A DNA stretch of 64,000 nucleotides, taken from positions 18,303 through 82,302 of the forward strand of contig NZ_JAAILA010000017.1 of assembly GCF_010974825.1 (NCBI RefSeq), given 5' to 3'. The position numbers and the translations under genes are program-made. Below are positions 17,744-27,400 of this stretch, piece by piece. Position 1 is the stretch's first letter. Each line of letters begins with the position of its first letter. Under the pieces are notes generated by a model. The model saw nothing but the letters and a program-made list of their open reading frames with translations. It was not told the origin of the DNA and made no database searches. Origin of the DNA: Aeromonas rivipollensis (GTDB lineage: Bacteria > Pseudomonadota > Gammaproteobacteria > Enterobacterales > Aeromonadaceae).

Positions 17744-18298
17744 ATGAAAAAGTCCCTGTTGGCCATGGCCGTTGTGCTCTCCTCTGGTATGAGCCTGAAT
17801 GCATTCGCTGCCGAACCGGCGACAATCGTGACCGGTGGTACCGTTTATTTCAACGGTGAGGTTGTCAATGCGGCCTGCGCGGTGAGCTCCGACTCCCTGG
17901 ATCAAACTGTTTATCTGGATCAGGTACGCACTGCCGCCTTTAACGGCGCGGCGGATGCGCCTGCAAATCAACCGGAAAATTTCGAAATCAAACTGGTTGA
18001 CTGCGATACGAGTGTACAGGCCACGGCCGCAGTGTCATTCACGGGCACCACAGCCCCTGGCAAGACCTCTGTGCTGGCCAACTCGGCGGGTTCTGGTGCT
18101 GCACAAGGGGTGGGTCTGGTGCTGATGGGGCCGGACAGCGAGGTGCTGGAGATCAATACCGGTGTACCCTCCAGCAAGGTGACCCTCGTAGATGGCACCA
18201 CAGTCATACCGTTGTCGGTCGACTATATCTCCACCAGCACTGTGGTCACACCGGGCCCCGTCAGCAGCGTGGCCAATTTCAACGTGCATTACGAGTAA
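17744..18298 (+). CDS. Major fimbrial subunit (FimA-type pilin)
   Basis: Secreted pilin assembled by the chaperone-usher pathway. The 184-residue product has a classical signal peptide (MKKSLLAMAVVLSSGMSLNAFA), a donor-strand-like N-terminal extension (TVYFNGEVVNAACAV), a disulfide pair (Cys45 and the Cys in KLVDCDTS), and the C-terminal beta strand ending NFNVHYE with the penultimate Tyr typical of pilins. A T-rich leader and TTGAGGTTTTT precede the ATG. It is the first structural gene and is followed by a hairpin, which fits high expression of the major subunit relative to downstream genes. Confidence 0.9.
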   Translation: MKKSLLAMAVVLSSGMSLNAFAAEPATIVTGGTVYFNGEVVNAACAVSSDSLDQTVYLDQVRTAAFNGAADAPANQPENFEIKLVDCDTSVQATAAVSFTGTTAPGKTSVLANSAGSGAAQGVGLVLMGPDSEVLEINTGVPSSKVTLVDGTTVIPLSVDYISTSTVVTPGPVSSVANFNVHYE

Positions 18299-18605
18299 GG
18301 GAATTGGCTGGGTGGCTCCTTGTCGGAGCCACCCATTCCGTTATGTCCCAACGTTAGATTGCAGGGTGTCTCGGTATCGGGGGTCAGTCGTACAGGCACT
18401 TGCTGTCACGCAATGACACTCCTCTTTTTGTTTACCCGCGGTACTTCCGTCTTCGGAGAAGGCAATGGGGTACTGGTATCACCGGCAGCCTTCTTGACTG
18501 ATGAATGCCCATGGTCGGTTGACGGTCTGGGGTCGAGAGAGCCGGGTGCAGGAGTCGAGGCACCTTTTTGGTGAGTAGGGCTCTGCAATCTATTGGGTCA
18601 TCGCC
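18299..18605. other. Gene-free gap after the major pilin
   Basis: 307 bp. Apart from the hairpin at 18309-18335 it has no convincing ORF. It separates the highly expressed pilin from the assembly genes. Confidence 0.5.
18309..18335 (+). terminator. Intercistronic hairpin after the major pilin
   Basis: GGGTGGCTCC, five-base loop, GGAGCCACCC, with a further T/A closing pair. There is no long T run, so it probably attenuates read-through or stabilises the pilin mRNA, as described for other pilin operons. Confidence 0.75.
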
Positions 18606-19151
18606 TTGTTATCGATCGTTTCGAAGGGGCCGTCGGTGCTAAGAGCATTGCAAGGGATGTCGCTGTCCATTCTGGTCGCCATGACGCCATTGGGTGTCGC
18701 GGCAGAGGGGGGCAAGCGAGTACGAACTGCCGGCGATGTGAACCTTGAGGGGCGCGTCGTTTATTCAACCTGTGCCATTGGCGCACCCGAAACAGCGCAG
18801 CTGATATCGTGGCAAGAGGGGCGAATCACGTCCACAGAGTGGACCGATGCCAAGTTGTTTGATATTCGGCTGAGCGAATGCACCTCTGCGGTCAGTCAGA
18901 ATGTGAGTGTCCGTTTTAGCGGTGTCGAGGATGAGGGCACAGATGATGTCGGGAGATCGAATGAGGTTGAAGAGGGGGCCTGGAATTGGTCCGATGGTCG
19001 GGTGGTCATTCAGGTTGCCCATGATCCAACACTCTTGCGTTTCGTAAATGGTCCCGTATTCCGGTTCCACTCCAAATTCAAATTTTTGGTGCCCATGTCC
19101 AGTGAGTCACCGGTCAGCGTTCCAGTATATTTTTTAGTCGCCTATCCTTGA
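18606..19151 (+). CDS. Minor fimbrial subunit
   Basis: Pilin-like protein of about 181 residues with a signal peptide (LSILVAMTPLGVAA), a first-strand motif VNLEGRVVYSTCAIG, a second cysteine in RLSECTSAVS and a C-terminal beta strand ending VYFLVAYP. It is shorter in the middle than the major pilin and carries an acidic loop (EDEGTDDVGRSNEVEEG). The start is uncertain: TTG 18606 gives a plausible signal peptide but has no clear ribosome site, and ATG 18657 is an alternative. It ends 9 bp before the chaperone gene. Probably a minor or anchoring subunit. Confidence 0.72.
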   Translation: MLSIVSKGPSVLRALQGMSLSILVAMTPLGVAAEGGKRVRTAGDVNLEGRVVYSTCAIGAPETAQLISWQEGRITSTEWTDAKLFDIRLSECTSAVSQNVSVRFSGVEDEGTDDVGRSNEVEEGAWNWSDGRVVIQVAHDPTLLRFVNGPVFRFHSKFKFLVPMSSESPVSVPVYFLVAYP

Positions 19152-19160
19152 GAGGTATTT

Positions 19161-19853
19161 ATGATAGCGCACAAAAGCATGCATTCACTTTTTATAGGGG
19201 CTGCCCTCTATTTCATCAGCACTGCCATTCATGCGGGTGGTGTGGTGCTGGGTGCCACTCGCGTTATATATCCTCAAGGCAATAAACAGGTGTCGTTGGC
19301 CGTGACCAACACCGATGAGAAGGCGCTTTTTTTGATTCAGTCCTGGTTCACGGATAGTGAGGGGAAAAAAAGCAATGACTTTGTGGTCACGCCACCATTG
19401 TTTAAATTGATGCCGAAAAAAGAGAACACCTTAAGAATTATTTATGTGGGGGCAAATCCGCTGCCCGCCGATCGTGAAAGTGTTTATTATCTCAATGCCA
19501 AGGCCATCCCTGCTGTTTCAGAGGCGGCTCAGAATAGTAATACCCTGCAAATTGCCACCCAGAGTGTCATCAAGTTGTTTTATCGACCCCAAGGGCTGGC
19601 CGTGCCACCGATAGAGGCGCCCGCCATGCTGCGTTGCAATCTCGAGGGCAGCATGCTGACGGTTCGCAACCCGTCGCCCTATTTTGTCACCATGGTCAAT
19701 CTGCAGGTAGGAAAGACAAGAGTCGCCAACATGATGGTCCCACCATTGGCGACTGAGCGTGTCGACGTCGACAACTTGACGGGGGATGTGACATTTCAAT
19801 CAATCAATGATTACGGTTCTCAAACCAAGCCGTCCATTTGCCCTAAATCGTAA
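19161..19853 (+). CDS. Periplasmic fimbrial chaperone (PapD/FimC family)
   Basis: Binds pilin subunits in the periplasm by donor-strand complementation and delivers them to the usher. The 230-residue product has a signal peptide ending AIHA, then GGVVLGATRVIYPQGNKQVSLAVTNTD, the PapD-family first strands. It also has the hydrophobic G1 strand region QIATQSVIKLFYRP and a second Ig domain with two cysteines (Cys in MLRCNLEG and near the end). The stop is followed after 3 bp by the usher start, so they are co-translated. Confidence 0.92.
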   Translation: MIAHKSMHSLFIGAALYFISTAIHAGGVVLGATRVIYPQGNKQVSLAVTNTDEKALFLIQSWFTDSEGKKSNDFVVTPPLFKLMPKKENTLRIIYVGANPLPADRESVYYLNAKAIPAVSEAAQNSNTLQIATQSVIKLFYRPQGLAVPPIEAPAMLRCNLEGSMLTVRNPSPYFVTMVNLQVGKTRVANMMVPPLATERVDVDNLTGDVTFQSINDYGSQTKPSICPKS

Positions 19854-19856
19854 TGG

Positions 19857-22427
19857 ATGCAAGCCATGTCGTATTCGAAGTCACTGGCCGTATTATTGGC
19901 GGGATGGGGCCTGCTCTCTGATGCTCAGGCCGATGTCCAGTTTAATCCTGCATTCTTGTCAGGTGATCCGTCCTCGGTGGCGGATCTGGCTGCATTTGAA
20001 CAAAACGAACAGCTACCGGGAACCTACCGGGTCGATATATTTCTGAACGATCAGTTTGTGGATACCAGAGATGTGGTGTTCGCCGTCAGCACATCCAAAA
20101 AGGATGGCGATGGTTTGCGGCCAGTGCTCTCCGTCGATGATCTGGTTGCCTTCGGCGTCGATGCGCAAGCGCTGTCAGAGGGGCAGCCCGCCGTGGGGGA
20201 GGAGATGGCCGGGCCTGTCGATATTCGGGCGCTGATCCCCGGTGCCGATTATGTCTTCTACTTTGAGCGTTTGCGGCTCGATGTGAGTATTCCGCAGGCT
20301 GCCATGAGTCGGCGCGTGCTGGGTGAAGTCTCGGAAGAGCTGTGGGATGAAGGTATCAACGCGCTGATGCTGAACTACATGTTCAGTGGCAGCAACAGCG
20401 TAGGCAAGGAAGATATAGGTGATGACAGCTTTGTTGCACTCAACACCGGTATCAATATGGGGGCGTGGCGGTTTAGAAATTACTCGACCTGGAACAAGGG
20501 TGATGAATCGAGCGAATTGCAGAGTGTGAGCAATCATATTACGCGGGCCATCATCCCATTGAAGAGTGAACTCGTCATAGGTGATAGCAGCACCCTGTCC
20601 GACATATTTGACAGCGTGGGTTTTCGTGGCGTGCAGCTGGCATCAGATGAACAGATGTACCCCAGCAGCTTGCAGGGATATGCACCCACGGTACATGGCA
20701 TTGCGAAGAGCAATGCCAGCGTCACCATCAAGCAGAATGGCTATGTGATTTACCAGACCCATGTTCCTCCGGGTCCATTTCTGATTGAGGATCTGTTTGC
20801 GACCTCGGCCAACGGCGACCTTGATGTGGAAGTGAAGGAGAATGATGGCAGCATCAGCCATTATGTTGTGCCTTTTGCATCCATTCCAACCTTGCTCCGT
20901 GAAGGTCGGGTGAAATATGACGTGACGTTAGGGAAATATCGTTCTGGCAGCGATATGCAGGAAGAGCCTGAGTTTATTCAGGGTTCCCTCGCCATGGGGG
21001 TTCAGGAAACGGTGACGCTCTTTGGCGGAACACAATTATCGTCGGATTATTACTCCTTTGCGGTGGGGATTGGCAAAAACATGGGGGACTTCGGTGCCAT
21101 CTCGGCCGAGTTATCCTATGCAAATACGGTACTGCCGGATGAAAGCGAGACACAAGGACAATCCTTCAGCCTGCTTTATGCCAAATCACTGGTGGACCTT
21201 GGCACTGATGTGCAGCTACTGGGGGCCCATTATTCTACGCAGGGATATTACACCTTCGCCGATAGCACCTATAAATCCATGTCTGGTGATCTGGATGACG
21301 GTAATAATGAGTCGGACGATTCTGGCCATGATGATGAGCCAGTCAGCCGCTATGACCTCAATTATGCCAAGCGCGGCAGGTTGGAGGGCAGCATATCCCA
21401 GCAGATAGGGGATGCCGAGTCGGTCTATTTGAGTGCGCGAGTGCAAAATTATTGGGAAACCGATGAAGAGGACAGATATCTGCAACTCGGTTATTCCGGT
21501 GTGTGGAAAGACATCACTTACTCACTCGCATACAGCTATAACCAGAGCGCCTTTGAACCTGAAGAAGACAAGGTCATCTCGCTGAATATTTCCCTCCCCG
21601 TCGGGCGATGGCTGGCAACCTCGGATGATTACGCCTCTGCCTACGCTGATTATGGTGTCAGCTACGATGCGGATGGACGGACGACGAACCGGATTGGGCT
21701 GAGCGGGACCGCCTTGGAAAATAAGAACCTGAATTACAGCGTTCAGCAGGGATATACCAACCAGGACGTGGGATCCAGTGGCAATGCACAGATCCAGTAT
21801 CAAGGCGCCAGAGGCGATATTGAGCTCGGATATAACTACAGCGAGGACAAGCAGCAGGTGACCTATGGCGGAACTGGCGGTGTTGTGGTGCATGCGGGCG
21901 GCGTGACCTTCAGCCAGCCACTTGGCAACACCAATATTCTGGTGGCGGCACCGGGTGCCGAGGGGGTCGAGATTGAGAACACCATAGGCACTGTCACCGA
22001 CACCGATGGCTATGCCGTCATCCCTTATGCCTCTAGCTATCGCCTGAACCGCGTCGCGCTGGATGTGAATTCGTTGCAGGACGACGTGGAGGTGGATGAA
22101 GCCGTCGCCATGGTGGTGCCGACCGATGGCGCCCTGGTGCGTGCAACGCTTGAGACCAGGAAAGGGATCAGAGCGCTGTTTGCGCTGACTTTCGATGGCA
22201 ACCCCGTTCCCTTTGGCGCGCGTGTTGTCAGCGAGCAGGAGGGCGTATCGGGCATTGTGAGTGAGGAGGGGGTGGTGTACCTGGCTGGTCTGGCTCCCAC
22301 AGGATCCCTGGATATCCGATGGGGTGCCGGGCAGGATCAGCGCTGCGAGGCTGATTACCTGCTGCCGGAACCGGCGAAGCAGGCACCCATCACCCGGTTA
22401 GCCATAGCCTGTCATCAGAATAAATAG
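19857..22427 (+). CDS. Outer-membrane fimbrial usher (FimD/PapC family)
   Basis: Outer-membrane pore that recruits chaperone-pilin complexes and extrudes the fimbria. The 856-residue product is of family length and has a signal peptide (ends DAQA), N-terminal domain (VQFNPAFLSG... YRVDIFLNDQFVDTRDV), barrel with GFRGVQLASDEQMYPSSLQGYAPTV, plug and middle regions (HGIAKSNASVTIKQNGYVIYQTHVPPGPF), and C-terminal domains closing with a paired Cys (RCEADYLL...AIACH). An acidic low-complexity loop (SGDLDDGNNESDDSGHDDEP) lies at about 475-495. ATG 19857 and the in-frame ATG 19866 are both possible starts. Confidence 0.95.
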   Translation: MQAMSYSKSLAVLLAGWGLLSDAQADVQFNPAFLSGDPSSVADLAAFEQNEQLPGTYRVDIFLNDQFVDTRDVVFAVSTSKKDGDGLRPVLSVDDLVAFGVDAQALSEGQPAVGEEMAGPVDIRALIPGADYVFYFERLRLDVSIPQAAMSRRVLGEVSEELWDEGINALMLNYMFSGSNSVGKEDIGDDSFVALNTGINMGAWRFRNYSTWNKGDESSELQSVSNHITRAIIPLKSELVIGDSSTLSDIFDSVGFRGVQLASDEQMYPSSLQGYAPTVHGIAKSNASVTIKQNGYVIYQTHVPPGPFLIEDLFATSANGDLDVEVKENDGSISHYVVPFASIPTLLREGRVKYDVTLGKYRSGSDMQEEPEFIQGSLAMGVQETVTLFGGTQLSSDYYSFAVGIGKNMGDFGAISAELSYANTVLPDESETQGQSFSLLYAKSLVDLGTDVQLLGAHYSTQGYYTFADSTYKSMSGDLDDGNNESDDSGHDDEPVSRYDLNYAKRGRLEGSISQQIGDAESVYLSARVQNYWETDEEDRYLQLGYSGVWKDITYSLAYSYNQSAFEPEEDKVISLNISLPVGRWLATSDDYASAYADYGVSYDADGRTTNRIGLSGTALENKNLNYSVQQGYTNQDVGSSGNAQIQYQGARGDIELGYNYSEDKQQVTYGGTGGVVVHAGGVTFSQPLGNTNILVAAPGAEGVEIENTIGTVTDTDGYAVIPYASSYRLNRVALDVNSLQDDVEVDEAVAMVVPTDGALVRATLETRKGIRALFALTFDGNPVPFGARVVSEQEGVSGIVSEEGVVYLAGLAPTGSLDIRWGAGQDQRCEADYLLPEPAKQAPITRLAIACHQNK

Positions 22428-22495
22428 ACGCATCGTCAGTGTTTCTCCTGAATGCTTGATAAATATTCCTGTTATTTAAATGAAAGGTGTGAGTA

Positions 22496-23605
22496 ATGAG
22501 GGTGTGTCATTATTTTTCAGGTGACCAGTGGGCCTATATGGGTGGCAAGAGTGCATTCACCGGGTTGATACGTTTGGCCATGATTTCTGGAATATGGGGA
22601 AGCATGATGGCGAGTGTATTTCATGCATCCGCCGTCTCGGCCAAGACATATCTGGGGCCACCCAGTGGTCAAATAACCATAACGGCACCAGAGAATAATT
22701 CCGAGGCTTATCTGGTGGCGAATGCAGGATTGACAGCCGCCAATGTCTGCCACCCAAGTGATCCCACGGTCAAAGATAGAGAGGGGAGTTTTTTCAGCTA
22801 TACCGCGGCCACGGCTCATACCGTCGAATTTAATGGAAAAGTACATACCCTCATGTCAACGGGTAATCCCTATTTCGGGGTCATAGTCCCGACCAGGGAT
22901 ACCTCAGCCCCAGACAGTGATGCCGTCCCCCTTGCCTGGACGTTCACGACCTGGTATCCGACCCCTAATTCAACACGAGTACCTGGCACCGATGCCATTG
23001 ATGCAAGATTTCGTTATGTCTTGTATGCCATGCCCGGTGAGTTGCCAGCAGGCAGTTATGTGATCCCGCAAATGGAGGCGTTTTTGGGTGTTGATTGCCG
23101 AGATGAGGAAGGGAGGACATATCAGGATCGCGTCGGGCAGCGGGCCTTTACTGTCAATGTCGCCGCCCGGGGGTGCGACGTGACCTCTCCGGCGCATACC
23201 TACATCGACTTCGGCGAGCTGAGTTCCCGTGATTTCTCCGCCGTTGGCAGTACCACCAGCACTATCCCCACCATGATCAGCTTGCAGTGCGATCCCAATG
23301 TCGAGATCCACTTCACACTCTCGGATCAGACCAACCCGAGCAACAGAACCAGCATCGTAGAGCTGACTGCCGACAGTACCGCCCGTGGGTTGGGGGTTCA
23401 AGTGGTCAATCCAGGGAGCGGCAAGTTCTATTCGCTGGGGCCCGATGACGCCAGCAACCACGGCATCAATCAAGTCTGGCTGGGGCAGAGTGGTCCCCAG
23501 GGTGGCACATTCAACTTCCCCCTCGGCTTTCGCTATATCCGGACCGGGGAGATGACGGCCGGTACGGCGACGGCCCTAGTGGGTGTCACTTTATCCTATC
23601 AATGA
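22496..23605 (+). CDS. Two-domain fimbrial tip adhesin
   Basis: Probable receptor-binding tip subunit. The 369-residue product is about twice pilin length. It has a signal sequence (ending near SAVSA after an unusually long N-terminus), an N-terminal domain of about 180 residues that I do not recognise, with three cysteines, and a C-terminal pilin domain (RGCDVTSPAHTYIDFGELSSRDF ... GVTLSYQ). Pilin domains of FimH-type adhesins are built this way. ATG 22496 has AAAGGTG upstream; ATG 22538 would give a shorter signal peptide. The location after the usher also matches FimH-like genes. Ligand unknown. Confidence 0.8.
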   Translation: MRVCHYFSGDQWAYMGGKSAFTGLIRLAMISGIWGSMMASVFHASAVSAKTYLGPPSGQITITAPENNSEAYLVANAGLTAANVCHPSDPTVKDREGSFFSYTAATAHTVEFNGKVHTLMSTGNPYFGVIVPTRDTSAPDSDAVPLAWTFTTWYPTPNSTRVPGTDAIDARFRYVLYAMPGELPAGSYVIPQMEAFLGVDCRDEEGRTYQDRVGQRAFTVNVAARGCDVTSPAHTYIDFGELSSRDFSAVGSTTSTIPTMISLQCDPNVEIHFTLSDQTNPSNRTSIVELTADSTARGLGVQVVNPGSGKFYSLGPDDASNHGINQVWLGQSGPQGGTFNFPLGFRYIRTGEMTAGTATALVGVTLSYQ

Positions 23606-23615
23606 GGCGGACGTG

Positions 23616-24137
23616 ATGAACAGCAAGATAGCCGCGAGCATCGGCCTTGCCCTGTGCGGCGCCGTCTTCTTCGCCGGGGCGGCGGATGTGACTATTGAGG
23701 TGCGCGCTACCCTGATCCAGCCGGGTTGCGTCATCAACAACAATGCGGCCGAAATCGTGGACTTCGGCACCTTCCCGTCCAGCAGCATCAGACTGGGGGC
23801 GCCCCCCTCTCAACCTGGTTTGATCCAGACGGTTTCTATGCCCATCAGCTGTGTGGACATGGGCACAGGAGTGACGCTGAGTGTCAACGCGGCGGCCTCT
23901 GCGGAAAACCCCGCGCTGATAGAGACCGGCAAGGCGGGGCTGGGGGTGGCTCTCTCGACCCAGAGTGACGTGGCCGACAGCGGTGACTGGATAGTGCCCA
24001 ATACCGGAAAACTGTCGGTGCCTCTGCTCAATGGGGAGGGGACAGTGCTCTTCTATGCGGCCCCTGTGGGTACAGGCGCCCTGCCACAACCCGGGGTGTT
24101 CAGCGCCCAGGCCGTCTTGAATGTGGAATACCCATAA
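23616..24137 (+). CDS. Minor fimbrial subunit
   Basis: A 173-residue pilin with a signal peptide (MNSKIAASIGLALCGAVFFAGAA), N-terminal strand VTIEVRATLIQPGCVINNN, a second cysteine in MPISCVDMGTG and the C-terminal strand AQAVLNVEYP. The ATG at 23616 follows GAGGCGGACGTG, 10 bp after the adhesin stop. It closes the fimbrial operon. Its GC content is visibly higher than that of the usher and chaperone genes. It may be an adaptor between adhesin and shaft. Confidence 0.82.
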   Translation: MNSKIAASIGLALCGAVFFAGAADVTIEVRATLIQPGCVINNNAAEIVDFGTFPSSSIRLGAPPSQPGLIQTVSMPISCVDMGTGVTLSVNAAASAENPALIETGKAGLGVALSTQSDVADSGDWIVPNTGKLSVPLLNGEGTVLFYAAPVGTGALPQPGVFSAQAVLNVEYP

Positions 24138-24413
24138 CCCCGGTGGCTGCCCGGATCCGGCCAGAGGAATCCTGGCGATGGCGCGCCCTCTGATGGTCTC
24201 TGTCTGACCCCATGCCCGCGTTGGCAGCCACAGCTCGCCCTGCTCGATAGCCCGGTGAATCCGGTTCTCTCGTTTTAATGTGCCCTTGTGATGACCTGAT
24301 CCCGGTGATTCTGGCTGGCCTCTGCTGGGTCGCAATAGGGCGCTTGCCCAGCCGCAAAAACGACAGGGCAGGGGGGCAAGGTATACAAGTTGAACAGCTT
24401 ATTAGGACATACG

Positions 24414-27400
24414 ATGAAACAACTATTCATGTGGATATGCGCGTCCATGGCGGCCTTGTTGCTGACCGCCTGTGGCGGGGGAGATGAGGACTCGTCATCA
24501 CAGCCGGAGTCCGGGAGCGGCGCGACGGCCATAGTCTCGCTGCAGGTAACCCCGCCCCAGGGACGCATACCTGTGGCGCTGGGGCTGCAATATGTGGCGC
24601 AGGCGCTGATGAGCGATGGCAAGGTGCAGGATGTGACGGCGCTCGGCGATCTTCAGTGGCGCAGCAGCGACAGCGCCATCGCGACCATCACGAGCACAGG
24701 GCTGGCGACCGGAGTGGCGCCGGGCAAGGTCACCATCACGGCGTCAGGAGTGGGGGCCAATGGCACTCCTGTCGAGGCGAGGGCGCAGCTGGAGGTCAGC
24801 AATGCCCAGGCCATAGGGTTGCAGGTGGCGCCCCCTGCCACCCTGGTGGCGTCGGGCTTGAGCAAGCGCTTTACCGCCACCCTGCAGCTCTCCGACGGTA
24901 CCACCCTGGATGTGACCCCTGAGGTGAGCTGGGCCAGCGATGATGCGGGCACCGCCACAGTCGCGCAAGGGTTGGCGACCGGGATAGGGTCGGGCGTGGC
25001 CAGCCTGAGTGCGAGCGGTCTCTTCCAGGGCAAGAGCGTCAGTAGCGCGGCGCAGCTCACGGTGAGCGACGCCACAGTCACCGCCTTGCAGGTGACCCCG
25101 GCAGCGAGCACGACGGCGATCGGCCTGGCACAGCCTCTGATCGCCACCGCTGTGCTCTCAGATGGCACCAGTCAGGTGGTGACGGACATAGTGAGCTGGA
25201 GCAGTGGTGACAGCGCCACCGCCACCGTCAGCAATGAGCAGGATCTCTGGGGGCTGGCGAAGGGGGTGAGTGCCGGCACCACGACCATCACGGCCGTTGG
25301 CACCTTCAATGGTCAGCCCATCGCTGGCTCGGCTCAGTTGAAGGTGAGCGATGCCACAGTGACAGCACTGCAGCTGACGCCCCCCAGCCTGAGGGCGCCG
25401 ATAGGTTTGCCCCAGCAGTACAGCGCGACCGCCATGCTGTCTGATGGCAGCAGCCAGCCTGTGCTGGATGCCAGCTGGAGCAGCAGCGATCCCGGCATGG
25501 CTACCATCAGTGTCACCGGCTTGGCCACGGGGGCCAACGCCGGCACCGCCACCCTCAACGCCAGCACCAGCGTCAACGGCCAGATCTTCAGCGGCAGCGC
25601 GCAACTGACAGTGACAGACGCCACAGTCACCGCCTTGCAGGTGACCCCGGCCAGGGGCTCGGTATCTATTGGCACTAGCCAGCGTTATGAAGCCACGGCA
25701 CTGATGTCGGACGGCACCAGTTTGCCGATGAGCAGCAGCGCCAGCTGGGTGAGCGATCCCCTTGTTGCCATCCTCAATGGAAGCACGGCCACCGGGACGG
25801 GGGCGGGTACGACGGACATCAGTGCCACCGCCGTCGTCAATGGCGTCACCGTCAGCAACAGCGCCTCCCTGACGGTGAGCGGTGCCGATGTGACCAGCCT
25901 GGAGGTGAGGCCTGGCATAGAGGCGGTACCTATGGGTCTGAGCAAGCCGTTCACTGTGCGTGCCTGGCTGTCGGATGGCTCCAGCCAGGAGATGACAGGC
26001 AACGGCAATATCAGCTGGAGCAGCAGCGACAGTGGCGTGGCCACAGTCGACGGCACCAGCGGATTGGCCACCGGGGTGGCGTTGGGCTCGGCCTATATCA
26101 GCGCCGCAGGCAGTGTCAACGGCCGCTTCCTGAGCGACAGCGCCTCGTTGGCGGTGGGCGATGCCACCGTGATGGGGGTGGAGGTCACGCCGGATCCGGC
26201 TACTGTGCCAGCCGGGCTCAGCATGCAGCTCACCGCCACCGCCCAGATGTCCGACAACAGCACCCAGGACATCACCAGTTCCGCCAGCTGGGGCAGTGAC
26301 GCCGCGGGGGTCGCTACCGTCATCGGTGGCTTGACGACCGGGGTGAGCGTGGGGGAGGCCATTATCACGGCCACCGACATGGTCAGCGGCCAGTCCGGCA
26401 GCGCGGCCCTGACGGTGACCAGTGCCGTCATGACAGCGCTGGCCGTGACCCCCAAGACAGCGACCGTCTCGGTGGGGCAAGATCAGCAGTTTGATGCCAC
26501 GGCGACCCTGTCCGATGGCAGCAGCCAGGATATGACCAGCTCGGTCAGCTGGAGCAGCGGCGATCTCGCCCTCGCCTCCATCGGCAGCAACACCGGCCTG
26601 GCGACCGGGGTGGCGGTGGGCAGCAGCACCATCACGGCGATGACGCTGGATGGCTCCTCGCTTAGCGACACGGCCGAGCTGACGGTGACGGGGGCCGGTT
26701 GTGCCACGGATACTCTGGTCGATGGGGCAGGCAAGACCTGGACCTGTCCGCTGACCCAGTCGAAGGCCGATGCCGAGGGTATTGCTTACGGTATGACCTA
26801 TAGCGAGAACGGCATTATCTATGCCCTGTTGAATTGGCCGCAGGCAGACGCCTACTGCACCGGCCTGGGGGATGGGTATTACCTGCCGAGCCAGAATGAG
26901 TTGCAGGGACTGTACGACGAGTTTGGTAGCCTGGAAAACCATGCGGGCTGGCCGGGCGAGAGAGCCTACTGGTCGTCGACCATGGGGACTAATGCGGGCT
27001 CCCACTATCGCTTCTATTTGGGGAATGGCACCAGCGGTGGTACGGCACACGATGCCAACAACTACGATAACGTGACCTGTGCTAAGTTGCCTCCGACAAC
27101 GGTCTCCCTGGTCGTGACGCCGGCTGATAGCTCGTTCCTGATAGGGGAAACCAAGCAGTTCACCGCCATGGCTACTCTGTCCGATGGGAGCGTCGTGGAT
27201 GCGAGTGCCAGCGTCGCCTGGAGCAGCGGCAACAGCGCCATTGCCACCATCAATGGCGACGGCCTGGCCACGGGGATTGCTGGTGGTGCCACCACCATTG
27301 CTGCGACGATGCAGGATAGTTCAGGGGTCAGTGCCACTACGCAGCTAACCGTGTATTACCCCCTGCCAGCTTATGGTACTGGCTGTGTTATAGGCATATT

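Noticed and set aside
25158..27050. 630-codon frame antisense to the Big_2 lipoprotein
   Set aside because: A regular shadow of the repeats on the other strand; no start signal.
24500..27350. Regular repeats suggestive of a CRISPR-like array
   Set aside because: The repeats are coding, 240-270 bp long, and keep the frame of an Ig-like protein; no spacers.
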